Of a stretch of DNA of 64,000 nt, positions 34,164 through 44,209 are shown piece by piece. Source of the stretch: Edaphobacter aggregans DSM 19364 (lineage in GTDB: Bacteria; Acidobacteriota; Terriglobia; Terriglobales; Acidobacteriaceae); contig NZ_JQKI01000002.1 in assembly GCF_000745965.1 (NCBI RefSeq), forward strand, positions 1-64,000, in the 5' to 3' direction. Below the pieces are notes generated by a model. That model saw only the letters and a list, made by a program, of their open reading frames with translations. It was not told where the DNA came from and ran no database searches. The first letter of the stretch is position 1; every line of letters begins with the position of its first letter. Made by a program: the position numbers and the translations under genes.

Positions 34164-34217
34164 TCATGCCACGAGGACCAGAGTGCGGCAGGTCGGGCAG
34201 CGGAGCGCTTTCGTCAT
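34164..34217 (-). pseudogene. yacG: Truncated second copy of yacG
   Basis: A 17-codon frame, MTKALRCPTCRTLVLVA then TGA, reproduces the first zinc-ribbon half of YacG (CPTC) with a fresh ATG and an early stop in place of the second CxxC. Matches the real gene at 31 of 32 core bases. Non-functional relic. Confidence 0.78.
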
Positions 34218-34350
34218 TGCAGTGTCGATGGTAAATCTGTGCAGGCGGCGTGTGGTGCTACCGTCCTGTATTGAGGCTGGCGCATCCGGTTGTAATCACG
34301 TAGCCTGAGGGCATCGACTGGCTCAATGAAGGTTCCGTGGGGGAACTCGC

Positions 34351-35286
34351 ATGTCGTACCCAGTGGAGACAGACCTGCCGGCTCTTACCGTTGTGATTCC
34401 GGTCTACAACGGAGAGAACTTTCTCCGCGAGACGCTGGAGAGCGTGCTTGCACAGTCTTATCCCGCTGTTGAGATCATCCTGGTTAACGATGGCTCAACG
34501 GATCGGACGCTGCTGGTTGCGAATGAATTCGGCGATCGGATTCGTGTTCTCGATCGCGAGAACGCGGGTGTCTCGGCCAGCCGGAACGCTGGAATCTCGG
34601 CCGCCTCGACAGACTGGGTGGCGCTGATGGATCATGACGATCTTTGGGAGAAAGAGCATCTGGCGAACCTCGCCCGCGCGATCGCACGCACCCCTGAAGC
34701 TGATGTCTGCTACAGCGGGGGAAGGGAGCTGATCCCGGACCCCGTCACCGGAGTCTTTCATCCTGGAGAGGTCATGCCTTTCCCATCGGAGGCGGAGCTT
34801 CCCAGGATGCTGATGGAGCGGTGCGCCTTCATTCCAAGCGCCACCGCGGTGCGCCGGTCCGCTGTACTCGCGGCGGGAGGCTTCGATAGCCGCTATGTGA
34901 ATCTTCAGGACTGGGAGCTATGGCTGAGGCTGTTTTTTCGCGGGGCGAAGTTCATCCACACCCCGGAGCCGACGCTTCTGTACCGCGTGCATCCGGCCTC
35001 CCGTACCCATAAGGCGCTGCAAACCCTGAAGCATTCGGTGGCGGTGGTGGAGGAGCACGTTCTGCCTCATCTCTCCGCGTTTGAGCGGGCGACTCGCGGG
35101 CGCTGCATCATCAGCCGGTTGGAGGGAGAGGCTGCGATCCTGCTGCGCCAGAACGGCTCTCCGGCGGCTCTCGCGCTGATGCTGCGATCCATTGTGCGGC
35201 ATCCCTTTCATGAGCCTCGGCGATACAAGATCGCTGCTCATATGTTGTTACGGGGCTACCCTAAGGACGCGCAGACTACGTCGTAG
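34351..35286 (+). CDS. Family 2 glycosyltransferase
   Basis: 311 aa, GT-A fold: LTVVIPVYNGENFLRETLESVLAQSYP (12-38), the nucleotide-binding DGSTD, the metal-binding MDHDD (about residue 94-98), and NLQDWELWLRLFFRGAKF, the ED-type acceptor motif region. It transfers a sugar from an NDP-sugar to an unknown acceptor, most likely in envelope polysaccharide synthesis. The last codons (Thr-Thr-Ser-stop) fall within a copy of the rimO 3' end (35274-35327), so the natural C-terminus may have been altered. No other polysaccharide gene is adjacent, and the gene appears to be an acquired singleton. Confidence 0.88.
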   Translation: MSYPVETDLPALTVVIPVYNGENFLRETLESVLAQSYPAVEIILVNDGSTDRTLLVANEFGDRIRVLDRENAGVSASRNAGISAASTDWVALMDHDDLWEKEHLANLARAIARTPEADVCYSGGRELIPDPVTGVFHPGEVMPFPSEAELPRMLMERCAFIPSATAVRRSAVLAAGGFDSRYVNLQDWELWLRLFFRGAKFIHTPEPTLLYRVHPASRTHKALQTLKHSVAVVEEHVLPHLSAFERATRGRCIISRLEGEAAILLRQNGSPAALALMLRSIVRHPFHEPRRYKIAAHMLLRGYPKDAQTTS

Positions 35287-35327
35287 TCGTGGGACTCGGT
35301 GATCTTGGCGCGGTAAGAAGGTGCCGG
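35274..35327 (+). repeat. Relic copy of the rimO 3' end
   Basis: GACTACGTCGTAGTCGTGGG... ending GTGCCGG matches 35680-35732 with about three substitutions and one inserted base (TAAGAAG against TAGAAG), which breaks the RimO frame. With the true rimO end it brackets the small gene at 35350-35649. Confidence 0.82.
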
Positions 35328-35349
35328 ATTTGATCCGGATTAACAAGCG

Positions 35350-35649
35350 TCAGTTGGTTTTGAAACTATGGAACGTTCCGCAAATGATCGCATCAGGATT
35401 GTTGCGAGCGCGTTCGAACATGTCCTGAAATTCGTCGTCATCAGAGACGAAATCCAGAGGCAACATCTTTGCTTCTTCAACTCCAACTACATGCCAGTCG
35501 AAGCCCTGAAAGTATGACTCGATTTTTTTCTGTGCAGCGTCAGCGGAATCGGCCCATGTAACGATATTCATGAAGCCATTTGTGTCGCCAGAAGGAAAGT
35601 CTTCTGGCTGGACAATGATCGCTGCGAGAATGTTCCAGATTTCGATCAC
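35350..35649 (-). CDS. Small acidic protein, unknown, low GC
   Basis: 99 aa, MIEIWNILAAIIVQPEDF...NIVTWADSADAAQKKIESYFQGFDWHVVGVEEAKML...FERARNNPDAIICGTFHSF. Acidic, alpha/beta-like, visibly lower GC than its neighbours. It looks like a single-domain immunity-type or regulatory protein, but I do not recognise a family and will not assign one. It lies between the relic and the true 3' end of rimO, which indicates acquisition. Confidence 0.62.
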   Translation of the reverse strand: MIEIWNILAAIIVQPEDFPSGDTNGFMNIVTWADSADAAQKKIESYFQGFDWHVVGVEEAKMLPLDFVSDDDEFQDMFERARNNPDAIICGTFHSFKTN

Positions 35650-35661
35650 GAACGTTCGTTG

Positions 35662-37299
35662 TTATTCGATGATGCGGGCGACTACGTCATAATCGTGGGA
35701 CTCGGTGATCTCGGCGCGGTAGAAGGTGCCGGGGACGAGTTCTTCGTGCGGGCCGAAGTCGTTGATGAAGACCTTGCCGTCGATTTCGGGGGCGTGCTGG
35801 ATGGTGCGGCCCTCCCAGAGGAGTTCGGTCTCTTCGGATTCGCCTTCGACTAGCAGGTCGACCTCGCGGCCTACCCACTCGGCCTTTGCCTTCGTGCTGA
35901 TCTTCTGCTGGAGCTTCATCAGCTTGCGGCGGCGGGCCTGGATGGTGCGCTCGGGGACCTTGAGGGCGGCGTCGAGCTCGAAGGCCTTGGCGCCCTCTTC
36001 GTCGGAGTAGGTGAAGACTCCGAGCCAGTCGATGCGGGCGGCCTTGATGAAGGCTTCGAGCTCCTTGTAGTCCTCTTCGGTCTCGCCGGGGAAGCCAACG
36101 ATGAAGCTGGTGCGGATGACGATGCCGGGGACGATGCGGCGGGCCTTCTCGATGAGGTCGAGGAAGATCTTGGCGTTGCCGCCGCGCTTCATTCGCTTGA
36201 GCACCGAGGCGCTGGCGTGCTGGAGTGGGACGTCGAGGTACTTGGCGATGTTGTCGTGCCGCGCCATGGTCTCGAGCAGCCGCGTCGTCACCTTGTTGGG
36301 GTAGGTGTAGAGGAAGCGGAGCCAGCGGAGGCCGGGCAGGGCGGCGAGGGCTTCGAGGAGCTGGGCGAGGCCGTCGGTGAGGCCGAGGTCTTCGCCGTAG
36401 CAGGTGGTGTCCTGGCCGATGAGGGTGATCTCGCGGACGCCCTGGGCGATGAGCTTTTCGGCCTCGGAGACGATGGACGACATGCGGCGCGAGCGGAACT
36501 TTCCGCGCAGCTGCGGGATGATGCAGAAGCTGCAGGGGTGGTCGCAGCCCTCGGCGATCTTGATGTAGGCCGACGCTCGCGGGGTGGCGAGGATGCGCGG
36601 CGTCTCGTCGGAGTAGAGGTACTCGGGGAGGGCGGCGGTGGCTCCGTCCCAGGATGCGCGGGAGAAGCGGCCCTGCTGCTCGCGGAGGTCGCCTTCGGGG
36701 CGGGAGGCGATCTCGTGGTGCTCGATGCGGACCTGTGTTGTGTTCTCCTCAGGCCGTGAGTGTTGCTGGACGGCGCTGTGGGCGCGGGCGGCCAGCGCCT
36801 GCGGCAGGATGTTGAAGGGTGAGTCCTGCGGGGCCGCGGGTTTTGGTGCCAGGCCGGCGGCGGTGAGGATATGTTCGAGCTCGCCGGTGCCGACTACGGC
36901 GTCGACTTCGGGGATGTTCTTCTGGATCTCGTCGCGGTAGCGCTCGACGAGGCAGCCGGCGACGATGAGTTTTTGGGCGCGGCCTCCGTTGGCCTGCTTG
37001 TGCTGGACCATCTCGAGGATGGTGTTGACGGACTCCTGCTTGGCGGAGTCGATGAAGCTGCAGGTGTTGACGACGAGGATCTCGGCGTCCTCGGCATGGG
37101 TGGTGAGCTCGCCGCCGGCGGAGTGGAGCAGGCCCATCATGACCTCGGAGTCGACGAGGTTTTTCGGGCAGCCGAGGGAGACGAAGCCGATCTTTGGTTT
37201 TCCGGCCGCGGGCGCTGGTTTATTCGCCGCGGGCGTTGGTTTTACGGTCGCAGGCGTTTCAGGCACACTTGTGGCTTCGGTGTGGGCGGGGGGAGTCAC
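35662..37299 (-). CDS. rimO: Ribosomal protein uS12 (S12) methylthiotransferase RimO
   Basis: 545 aa. N-terminal UPF0004 domain (GFVSLGCPKNLVDSEVMMGLL, about 38-58; VVNTCSFIDSAKQESV; VAGCLVERY) with three Cys for the auxiliary cluster, radical-SAM domain with CDHPCSFCIIPQLRGKFRSR (CxxxCxxC), and a C-terminal TRAM domain (AEWVGREVDLLVEGESEETELLWEGRT...GTFYRAEITESHDYDVV). It methylthiolates an aspartate of S12. It is about 100 residues longer than the E. coli protein: an Ala/Pro-rich N-terminal leader (residues 1-34) and an insert of about 70 residues between the first two domains (about 150-230). Confidence 0.96.
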   Translation of the reverse strand: MTPPAHTEATSVPETPATVKPTPAANKPAPAAGKPKIGFVSLGCPKNLVDSEVMMGLLHSAGGELTTHAEDAEILVVNTCSFIDSAKQESVNTILEMVQHKQANGGRAQKLIVAGCLVERYRDEIQKNIPEVDAVVGTGELEHILTAAGLAPKPAAPQDSPFNILPQALAARAHSAVQQHSRPEENTTQVRIEHHEIASRPEGDLREQQGRFSRASWDGATAALPEYLYSDETPRILATPRASAYIKIAEGCDHPCSFCIIPQLRGKFRSRRMSSIVSEAEKLIAQGVREITLIGQDTTCYGEDLGLTDGLAQLLEALAALPGLRWLRFLYTYPNKVTTRLLETMARHDNIAKYLDVPLQHASASVLKRMKRGGNAKIFLDLIEKARRIVPGIVIRTSFIVGFPGETEEDYKELEAFIKAARIDWLGVFTYSDEEGAKAFELDAALKVPERTIQARRRKLMKLQQKISTKAKAEWVGREVDLLVEGESEETELLWEGRTIQHAPEIDGKVFINDFGPHEELVPGTFYRAEITESHDYDVVARIIE

Positions 37300-37342
37300 A
37301 GTCTTCTAGTTTAGCAGTTTTCGGGTGTTTCTGCAGGCGGGT

Positions 37343-37641
37343 TCCCCTCCCCTGCATGTTGTGCAAAGTATTCTTAAAATTAGACTTAGGTTGGTACTTT
37401 GGGTTTGAGGTGTGGGTAAAGTCTTGAAAATCAAGAACTGTTGGTTGCAAGGTATTCATTTTGAAATGGATAAGGCCGGACTTGGTGTCCAGATTCGTAT
37501 TTTCCGATCTATCTCTATTGTAGAGGGTGGAGGGGAATTAATCGGCACTTTGGGGCGAGTTTTTGGTGACGAACTAAAGGGTGTCGATTGAGTGGTTTGG
37601 GTCCGATTTGGGGTTAGAACCGGTGTGCGAGGGGTTGACAA
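37343..37641 (+). repeat. Dispersed intergenic element, copy B
   Basis: Begins CCCCTCCCC, then TGTTGTGCAAAGTATTC (37357 on), TAAAGTCTTGAAAATCAAGA (37417 on) and GCAAGGTATTCATTTTG (37446 on) as three degenerate units, later GAATTAATCGGCAC (37536 on), and ends GGGGTTGACAAA. Same order and similar spacing as 9268-9538. No reading frame is credible. Confidence 0.55.
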
Positions 37642-37647
37642 AGATAT

Positions 37648-37675
37648 GAGGCCGAACCTGTGAGGGTCCGGCCTC
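37648..37675 (-). terminator. Terminator of the DUF4136 gene
   Basis: GAGGCCGAACC and GGGTCCGGCCTC form a stem of about 11 bp; on the minus strand the sequence continues ATATCTTTG. Confidence 0.65.
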
Positions 37676-37701
37676 TTAGAAGTATTACGTCGGCGCCCTG
37701 G

Positions 37702-38262
37702 TTATTTTCCTGGAGGCGGCGGGTAGTTCTTGAGTAGCTTTGCCATGGCCTTATTCAGGTTCTTCTGCCGCTTGTCGGGCTTGGCCTTCGGGTCAAGTGT
37801 TTTGCTGACGACTCCGCGCCACACGAGGTCTTTCGATGCCGGGGCGTACATGTCGAGGGCGAGTTGTCCTGTGTAGATGGTTGAGGTCGTCGTGGTGGTG
37901 GTCCCCATTCCGGCTCCGCCATACCAGCCGCCGCCATAGCCCCAGGCTGGTCCCATGCCAGTGCTGAAGGAGTTCAACTGCTTTTCGGTTCCGATGGCCG
38001 CCTGATAGCCAATGTAGAGGTCGGCGTTATCGGAATCGACTAGGGACAGTCCCTTCGTGGCGAGCTGAGAGTCGATGGACGCTTTGATTTGTTTGTCGGT
38101 AATCTCGTCCGGCTTTTGAGCGTCCTTGATGTCGACCCATTTATAGGTATGGAACTTGGAAAAATCTTTGCTTTTGTCGAAGTTGTAGCGGACATCCTGG
38201 CAGAGAGCGGTGCTCGCGACTGTGAGCAACAGGACCGCCCCAAGGAAAGAAACCTTTTTCAT
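37702..38262 (-). CDS. DUF4136 secreted protein
   Basis: 186 aa with a signal peptide (MKKVSFLGAVLLLTVASTALC). The DUF4136 pattern is clear: VRYNFDKSKDFSKFHTYKWVD, the helix-strand DKQIKASIDSQLATKGLSLVDSDNADLYIGYQAAI, a Gly/Thr-rich loop (GYGGGWYGGAGMGTTTTTTST) and GQLALDMYAPASKDLVWRGVVSKTLDP. Such proteins are probably periplasmic or outer-membrane associated, often lipoproteins; this one has a Cys at the cleavage site (ALC) and may be one. Function is unknown. Confidence 0.85.
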   Translation of the reverse strand: MKKVSFLGAVLLLTVASTALCQDVRYNFDKSKDFSKFHTYKWVDIKDAQKPDEITDKQIKASIDSQLATKGLSLVDSDNADLYIGYQAAIGTEKQLNSFSTGMGPAWGYGGGWYGGAGMGTTTTTTSTIYTGQLALDMYAPASKDLVWRGVVSKTLDPKAKPDKRQKNLNKAMAKLLKNYPPPPGK

Positions 38263-38485
38263 TTTCAGCCTCCTATATCCTTCGCATTCGTCGAGCTGCT
38301 GCTATGCGATGCTCCCGCCGCTATGCGACGGTTCGCATCGAGCCGCGGAACCTCTTCCGCAATGACTCGAATGAATAATAAGGGCATTGCGGCGCGATGG
38401 GAAATGGCCGAATGAAGACTTTGCACAAAACGAGGAGAGGGGAAGGTCAAGCCAACCCGCCCCTCACCCCAGCCCGGATTGTCCC
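38263..38485. other. Intergenic region upstream of the DUF4136 gene
   Basis: Holds the DUF4136 promoter. I see no gene; a CGATGCTCCCGCCGCTATGCG segment has weak dyads only. Confidence 0.4.
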
Positions 38486-38698
38486 CTACGGAATCGTCAC
38501 CGTCACGGAGTTTGAAGCCTTACTCTCCGCCTCGTTCTGGTCAACGCTGGTCACGTAGTAAATGTAGCTTGTGCCGCTGGTCACTCCGCTGTCGGTAAAC
38601 GCCGCGCCAGAAATCGAGGAAGAGTTCAGCCGAACGTAGTTCGTGCCGCACCAGACTCCGCAGGCCGTGTAAGAGCTAACAATCGCTTAACAATCCCG
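38486..38698 (-). pseudogene. Relic of a fibronectin type III domain
   Basis: The frame reads ...SYTACGVWCGTNYVRLNSSSISGAAFTDSGVTSGTSYIYYVTSVDQNEAESKASNSVTVTIP then TAG (38488-38486), the second half of an Fn3 domain with its YVRLNSSSIS...YYYV-type strands. An in-frame TAA lies just upstream near 38690, so the rest of the secreted or surface protein is gone. Confidence 0.72.
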
Positions 38699-38870
38699 AA
38701 ATTTGTTGTGAATGGCATGCCAGGTGAGAGCAGTGGAATGACATTCTTGCCGCAACATTCGCGGGCACGGTTTAGCGAGTGGAAGAGGGAGTTGCGCTTG
38801 TGCCGGCGTTATCGGGTGGGTTTTCGTCGACGATTCGCTCGTTGTAGATGCGGCCGGAGGAGGAGCGGGC

Positions 38871-38876
38871 GACGTG
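38871..38876. repeat. Target-site duplication, left copy
   Basis: GACGTG, identical to 39978-39983, immediately outside the left inverted end of the insertion. Confidence 0.8.
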
Positions 38877-39977
38877 GGGTAGTGGGTCAGTTTGGAGTGA
38901 ATGAGTGAAGTTTCCGAAAAGCTGACTTTTCGAGCGGTTCGCTCCCCTATCTTAAATTTATTTACGCGGCAACGCCGGCATCTAGCTCATAATTCTCCCT
39001 GACCAGGCAGTCGAAATCCTGTTCGCTTTGCGAAGAACCATTGTCCTAGGTAGTCATTCGAGGAGTACCGGAGGCGAACAATTTGATTCCGAAACGTCCC
39101 TTTTCGTACGTTCTAGCCTCCACCCTCCTCCTGGGATCCGCCATAAGCTCTGGCGGTCATGGCAGCGAACACTCGTTGCGGGCGATGGACAAGTAACCCA
39201 CGATGTACCTGTGCCACATGCTCTAGCTTGGTGGACACACGATCCATTGGAGCTTGACGAGAGCGGAGACCTATTGATCGGCCCGAAAGCAGATGGCGGA
39301 CATACCCTTACGGCGCGGGACTATCAGGTCCAACAGAAGGTAACCACTCTCGGCACGATCGCAGATCACCGTATTGTTCAGGTGCTCACGACAATTCATG
39401 CCGGGCCTCGTGTGGCCACATTCGGTGGCCCTGCCGTCGATTGCCCTCCCGCACAGTGGAAGAGCCTCCTAGTTGGGGTGGGCGCAAATCGGTATGTGGA
39501 GATTTACACACTGCAAAGTAATTGGGGCCTCTATAAGGTTGGTTCGGCAGGAATTTACGGCTCAGGTCCCGACTCAATCCTGGGAACGGACGACCCAGAC
39601 GGTGGGAATGGTGGTGGCTGCAGTGACGGTTATTGGTGGTTTGATAAGGCAGGAGCGCACCCCGTGGACTTTACGAAGCTGGAAGACGCGATCCGACGAG
39701 CCATTCCTAAACAGGGCACTTACACGTCCGGCTGCGGTGCGCTGCACCCGGCAGAAGCTTATTTGGAGAGCGGGGTGCAGCGTCTCGACGCAAAGTGTCA
39801 CGCCTGTGGAGGTCTAGGCACTGTGCATGCCCGCTACCGAATCCAGAGTGGCGTTGCAATACCGGTTTCGGTTCGCTTTGAGGCGGAGACCGAGCGATAG
39901 GGTATACGGAATAGTTCTCCAGGGTGATGGGTTTCGGCAACTTTGGATGCCCTGGAGTTCAAACTGGCCCACTACCC
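38877..39977. mobile_element. Non-autonomous transposon-like insertion with TIRs and 6-bp target duplication
   Basis: Ends are GGGTAGTGGGTCAGTTTG (left) and, inverted, GGGTAGTGGGCCAGTTTG (right), 17 of 18 identical. The insertion is flanked by GACGTG at 38871-38876 and 39978-39983, and excising it restores the reading frame of the interrupted gene. No transposase gene is inside; the only sizeable frame is the passenger gene at 39083-39900. The TAGTGGGxCAGTTT ends resemble those of IS21-type elements (4-8 bp target duplication), an inference from memory. Confidence 0.82.
39083..39900 (+). CDS. Passenger gene of the insertion: unknown secreted protein, probably frameshifted
   Basis: A good ribosome site (GGAGGCG, 39070) precedes TTG at 39083, which opens a signal peptide (LIPKRPFSYVLASTLLLGSAISSGG) but hits TAA near 39197. 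The overlapping frame open from 39028 to 39900 continues as GDGQVTHDVPVPHALAWWTHDPLELDESGDLL...VGVGANRYVEIYTLQSNWGLYKVGSAGIYGSGPDS...CHACGGLGTVHARYRIQSG. A one-base shift between about 39140 and 39195 would join them into a roughly 270-aa exported protein. Six Cys and glycine-rich loops suggest an extracytoplasmic fold. I do not recognise the family. Confidence 0.6.
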
Positions 39978-39983
39978 GACGTG
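39978..39983. repeat. Target-site duplication, right copy
   Basis: GACGTG, identical to 38871-38876, immediately outside the right inverted end. Confidence 0.8.
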
Positions 39984-40288
39984 GGCGACGGTGGTGCGGA
40001 TGTTGGCAGTGCCGTCGGGGAGGATCTCGTGGGAGATGATGTTGACCCTGGCGGTGAAGGGCGCGTTGGGGACAGGCGTGACGAAGATGCCGGGGATGCG
40101 GGTCTGGACGCCGGGGTAGGGGCGGGGCATCTGCTGCGTGTTAAGGGTGGCGGTGACGGCGAGGACTGAGGCGACGGCGAGGGACTGCGGAAGGTAGCGC
40201 ATGGGACCTCGGAGAACGCCGGGATGATGTTGGCCGGTGGAACACGCGGCTGGTGGTTTTGTTGTGGTGCGGCGGTTTGACTCGGTGA

Positions 40289-41689
<1,401 letters not shown>

Positions 41690-41711
41690 CCCAGGCTGAG
41701 TTCGTAGGAAA

Positions 41712-41738
41712 GGGCCGTCCCTTTTGGGCGGCCCTTTT
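41712..41738 (+). terminator. Terminator of argG
   Basis: GGGCCGTCCC / GGGCGGCCC stem with loop TTTT, followed by TTTTGTTT. Confidence 0.75.
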
Positions 41739-41753
41739 GTTTGGCTGAAACGA

Positions 41754-41773
41754 ATAATGCAATTTTGCATTAT
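41754..41773. promoter_or_regulatory. VapB operator palindrome
   Basis: ATAATGCAATTTTGCATTAT: perfect 9-base arms ATAATGCAA / TTGCATTAT around TT, 27 bases before the antitoxin start. AbrB-type VapB proteins autoregulate through such dyads. Confidence 0.65.
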
Positions 41774-41800
41774 CATGGTGGTGGTGGTGAGGGTTTCGTT

Positions 41801-42052
41801 ATGACGACGCTGACGGTTACTGAGAGAGGGCAGGTTACTTTCCGGAAGGATGTACTGCAGCATCTGGGGATTCGTCCGGGGGAGAAGATTGCTTTGGATA
41901 AGCTGCCGGATGGGCGCGTGACGCTGAGGGCGGCTCGGCCTGCGGGGAAAATAGACAACTTTCTTGGTCTGCTTGCGGGGAAGAGGAAGAAGGTTGCGAG
42001 TTTGAAGGAGATCGATGAGGCTGCAGCGGCGGGTTGGGCTGGGAAGAGATGA
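41801..42052 (+). CDS. vapB: AbrB-type antitoxin of a VapBC module
   Basis: 83 aa from ATG 41801. The SpoVT/AbrB swapped-hairpin pattern is clear: MTTLTVTERGQVTFRKDVLQHLGIRPGEKIALDKLPDGRVTLRAA (residues 1-46), followed by a C-terminal tail (KIDNFLGLLAGKRKKVASLKEIDEAAAAGWAGKR) that probably threads into the toxin. It overlaps the PIN-domain toxin gene by ATGA (42049-42052), the usual antitoxin-toxin order. A longer start at 41741 would read through the operator and is unlikely. Confidence 0.88.
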   Translation: MTTLTVTERGQVTFRKDVLQHLGIRPGEKIALDKLPDGRVTLRAARPAGKIDNFLGLLAGKRKKVASLKEIDEAAAAGWAGKR

Positions 42053-42450
42053 AGATCATCGCCGATACGAATGTACTGGTGCGTGCGGTGGTGCGTGATG
42101 ATGTGAAGCAGGCGCGGGCGGCCAGCAGGATTCTGAAGGAAGCAGAGCTGATCGCGGTGACGTTGCCGTGTCTGTGCGAGTTCGTTTGGGTGCTTCAGCG
42201 GGTTTACGACTTCGCGCGGCAGGAGATTGGGGAGGCGCTTGAGGCGTTGGTGGATGCGGGGAATGTGGTTGTGAATCGTCCGGCAGTCGAGGCCGGGTTG
42301 GAGGTCTTCTATGCGGGTGGGGACTTTGCTGATGGCCTGATTGCTTATGAGGGGAGTTGGTTGGGTGGGGAGACTTTTGTTTCGTTCGACCGAAAAGCGG
42401 TTTCTCTGTTGGTGAAGCGGGGGCAGGATGCGAGGCTGTTGACTTCCTGA
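42049..42450 (+). CDS. vapC: PIN-domain toxin of a VapBC module
   Basis: 133 aa. PIN acidic residues: Asp6 in ADTNVLVR, Glu44 in CLCEFVWVL, and Asp92/Asp95 in GDFADGLIA, which together bind Mg for RNA cleavage. The late FVSFDRKA strand-turn matches PIN C-termini. Co-translated with the AbrB antitoxin. VapC toxins cut specific tRNA or rRNA sites; the target is unknown. The module sits between argG and a cluster of repeats. Confidence 0.9.
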   Translation: MKIIADTNVLVRAVVRDDVKQARAASRILKEAELIAVTLPCLCEFVWVLQRVYDFARQEIGEALEALVDAGNVVVNRPAVEAGLEVFYAGGDFADGLIAYEGSWLGGETFVSFDRKAVSLLVKRGQDARLLTS

Positions 42451-42481
42451 GGCTCGCTGCGGTTCGTGCCGCTTCGCGCAA

Positions 42482-42620
42482 AATGCGGGGGTTCCTCGAC
42501 TGCGCGGCTGCGCCGCTTCGCTCGGAATGACGCCTCCAGATGGCGCGTTCGACTGTGGTAGAGAAGCGGATTCCTCCGCTGCGTTGCCGCCTTGCGGCGG
42601 CAACTTCGGTCGGAATGACA
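42482..42620 (+). repeat. REP-like cluster (copies 4 and 5)
   Basis: GGGGTTCCTCGACTGCGCGG ... CTCGGAATGAC (42488-42531) and a second unit, AAGCGGATTCCTCCGCTGCG ... CGGTCGGAATGACAA (42564-42620), each with a GC-rich inverted core. Confidence 0.65.
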
Positions 42621-42644
42621 ATTTGATTGCGGTTCAGTTGAAGG

Positions 42645-44114
<1,470 letters not shown>

Positions 44115-44209
44115 TGAGAGATCCTCTGCATGGATAGTGTCACGGAAGTGTAGCCGTTGGGGCTTCGGGTGCCAAGCGGCTTTTCAGGTTCGGGGGTCGT
44201 GTTCTTAGG

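Larger units (their letters stand above)
38772..40202 (-). pseudogene. Small acidobacterial secreted-protein gene split by a 1.1-kb insertion
   Basis: The 5' part (40202-39978) encodes a signal peptide (MRYLPQSLAVASVLAVTATL) and MPRPYPGVQTRIPGIFVTPVPNAPFTARVNIISHEILPDGTANIRTTVAHV. Its continuation ARSSSGRIYNER... resumes at 38870 on the far side of the insertion and runs to TAA (38774-38772). Removing 38877-39977 and one copy of GACGTG restores one open frame of 107 codons plus stop (324 bases). The pattern is a family I know from acidobacterial genomes (RIxGIFVTPVPNAPF...ARDSxGRIYNER), function unknown. After NER the usual C-terminus is missing, so the 3' end was already truncated. Confidence 0.85.

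Noticed and set aside
38708..38908. 66-codon plus-strand frame near the insertion
   Set aside because: Arg-rich frame antisense to the 3' part of the split gene and running into the transposon end.
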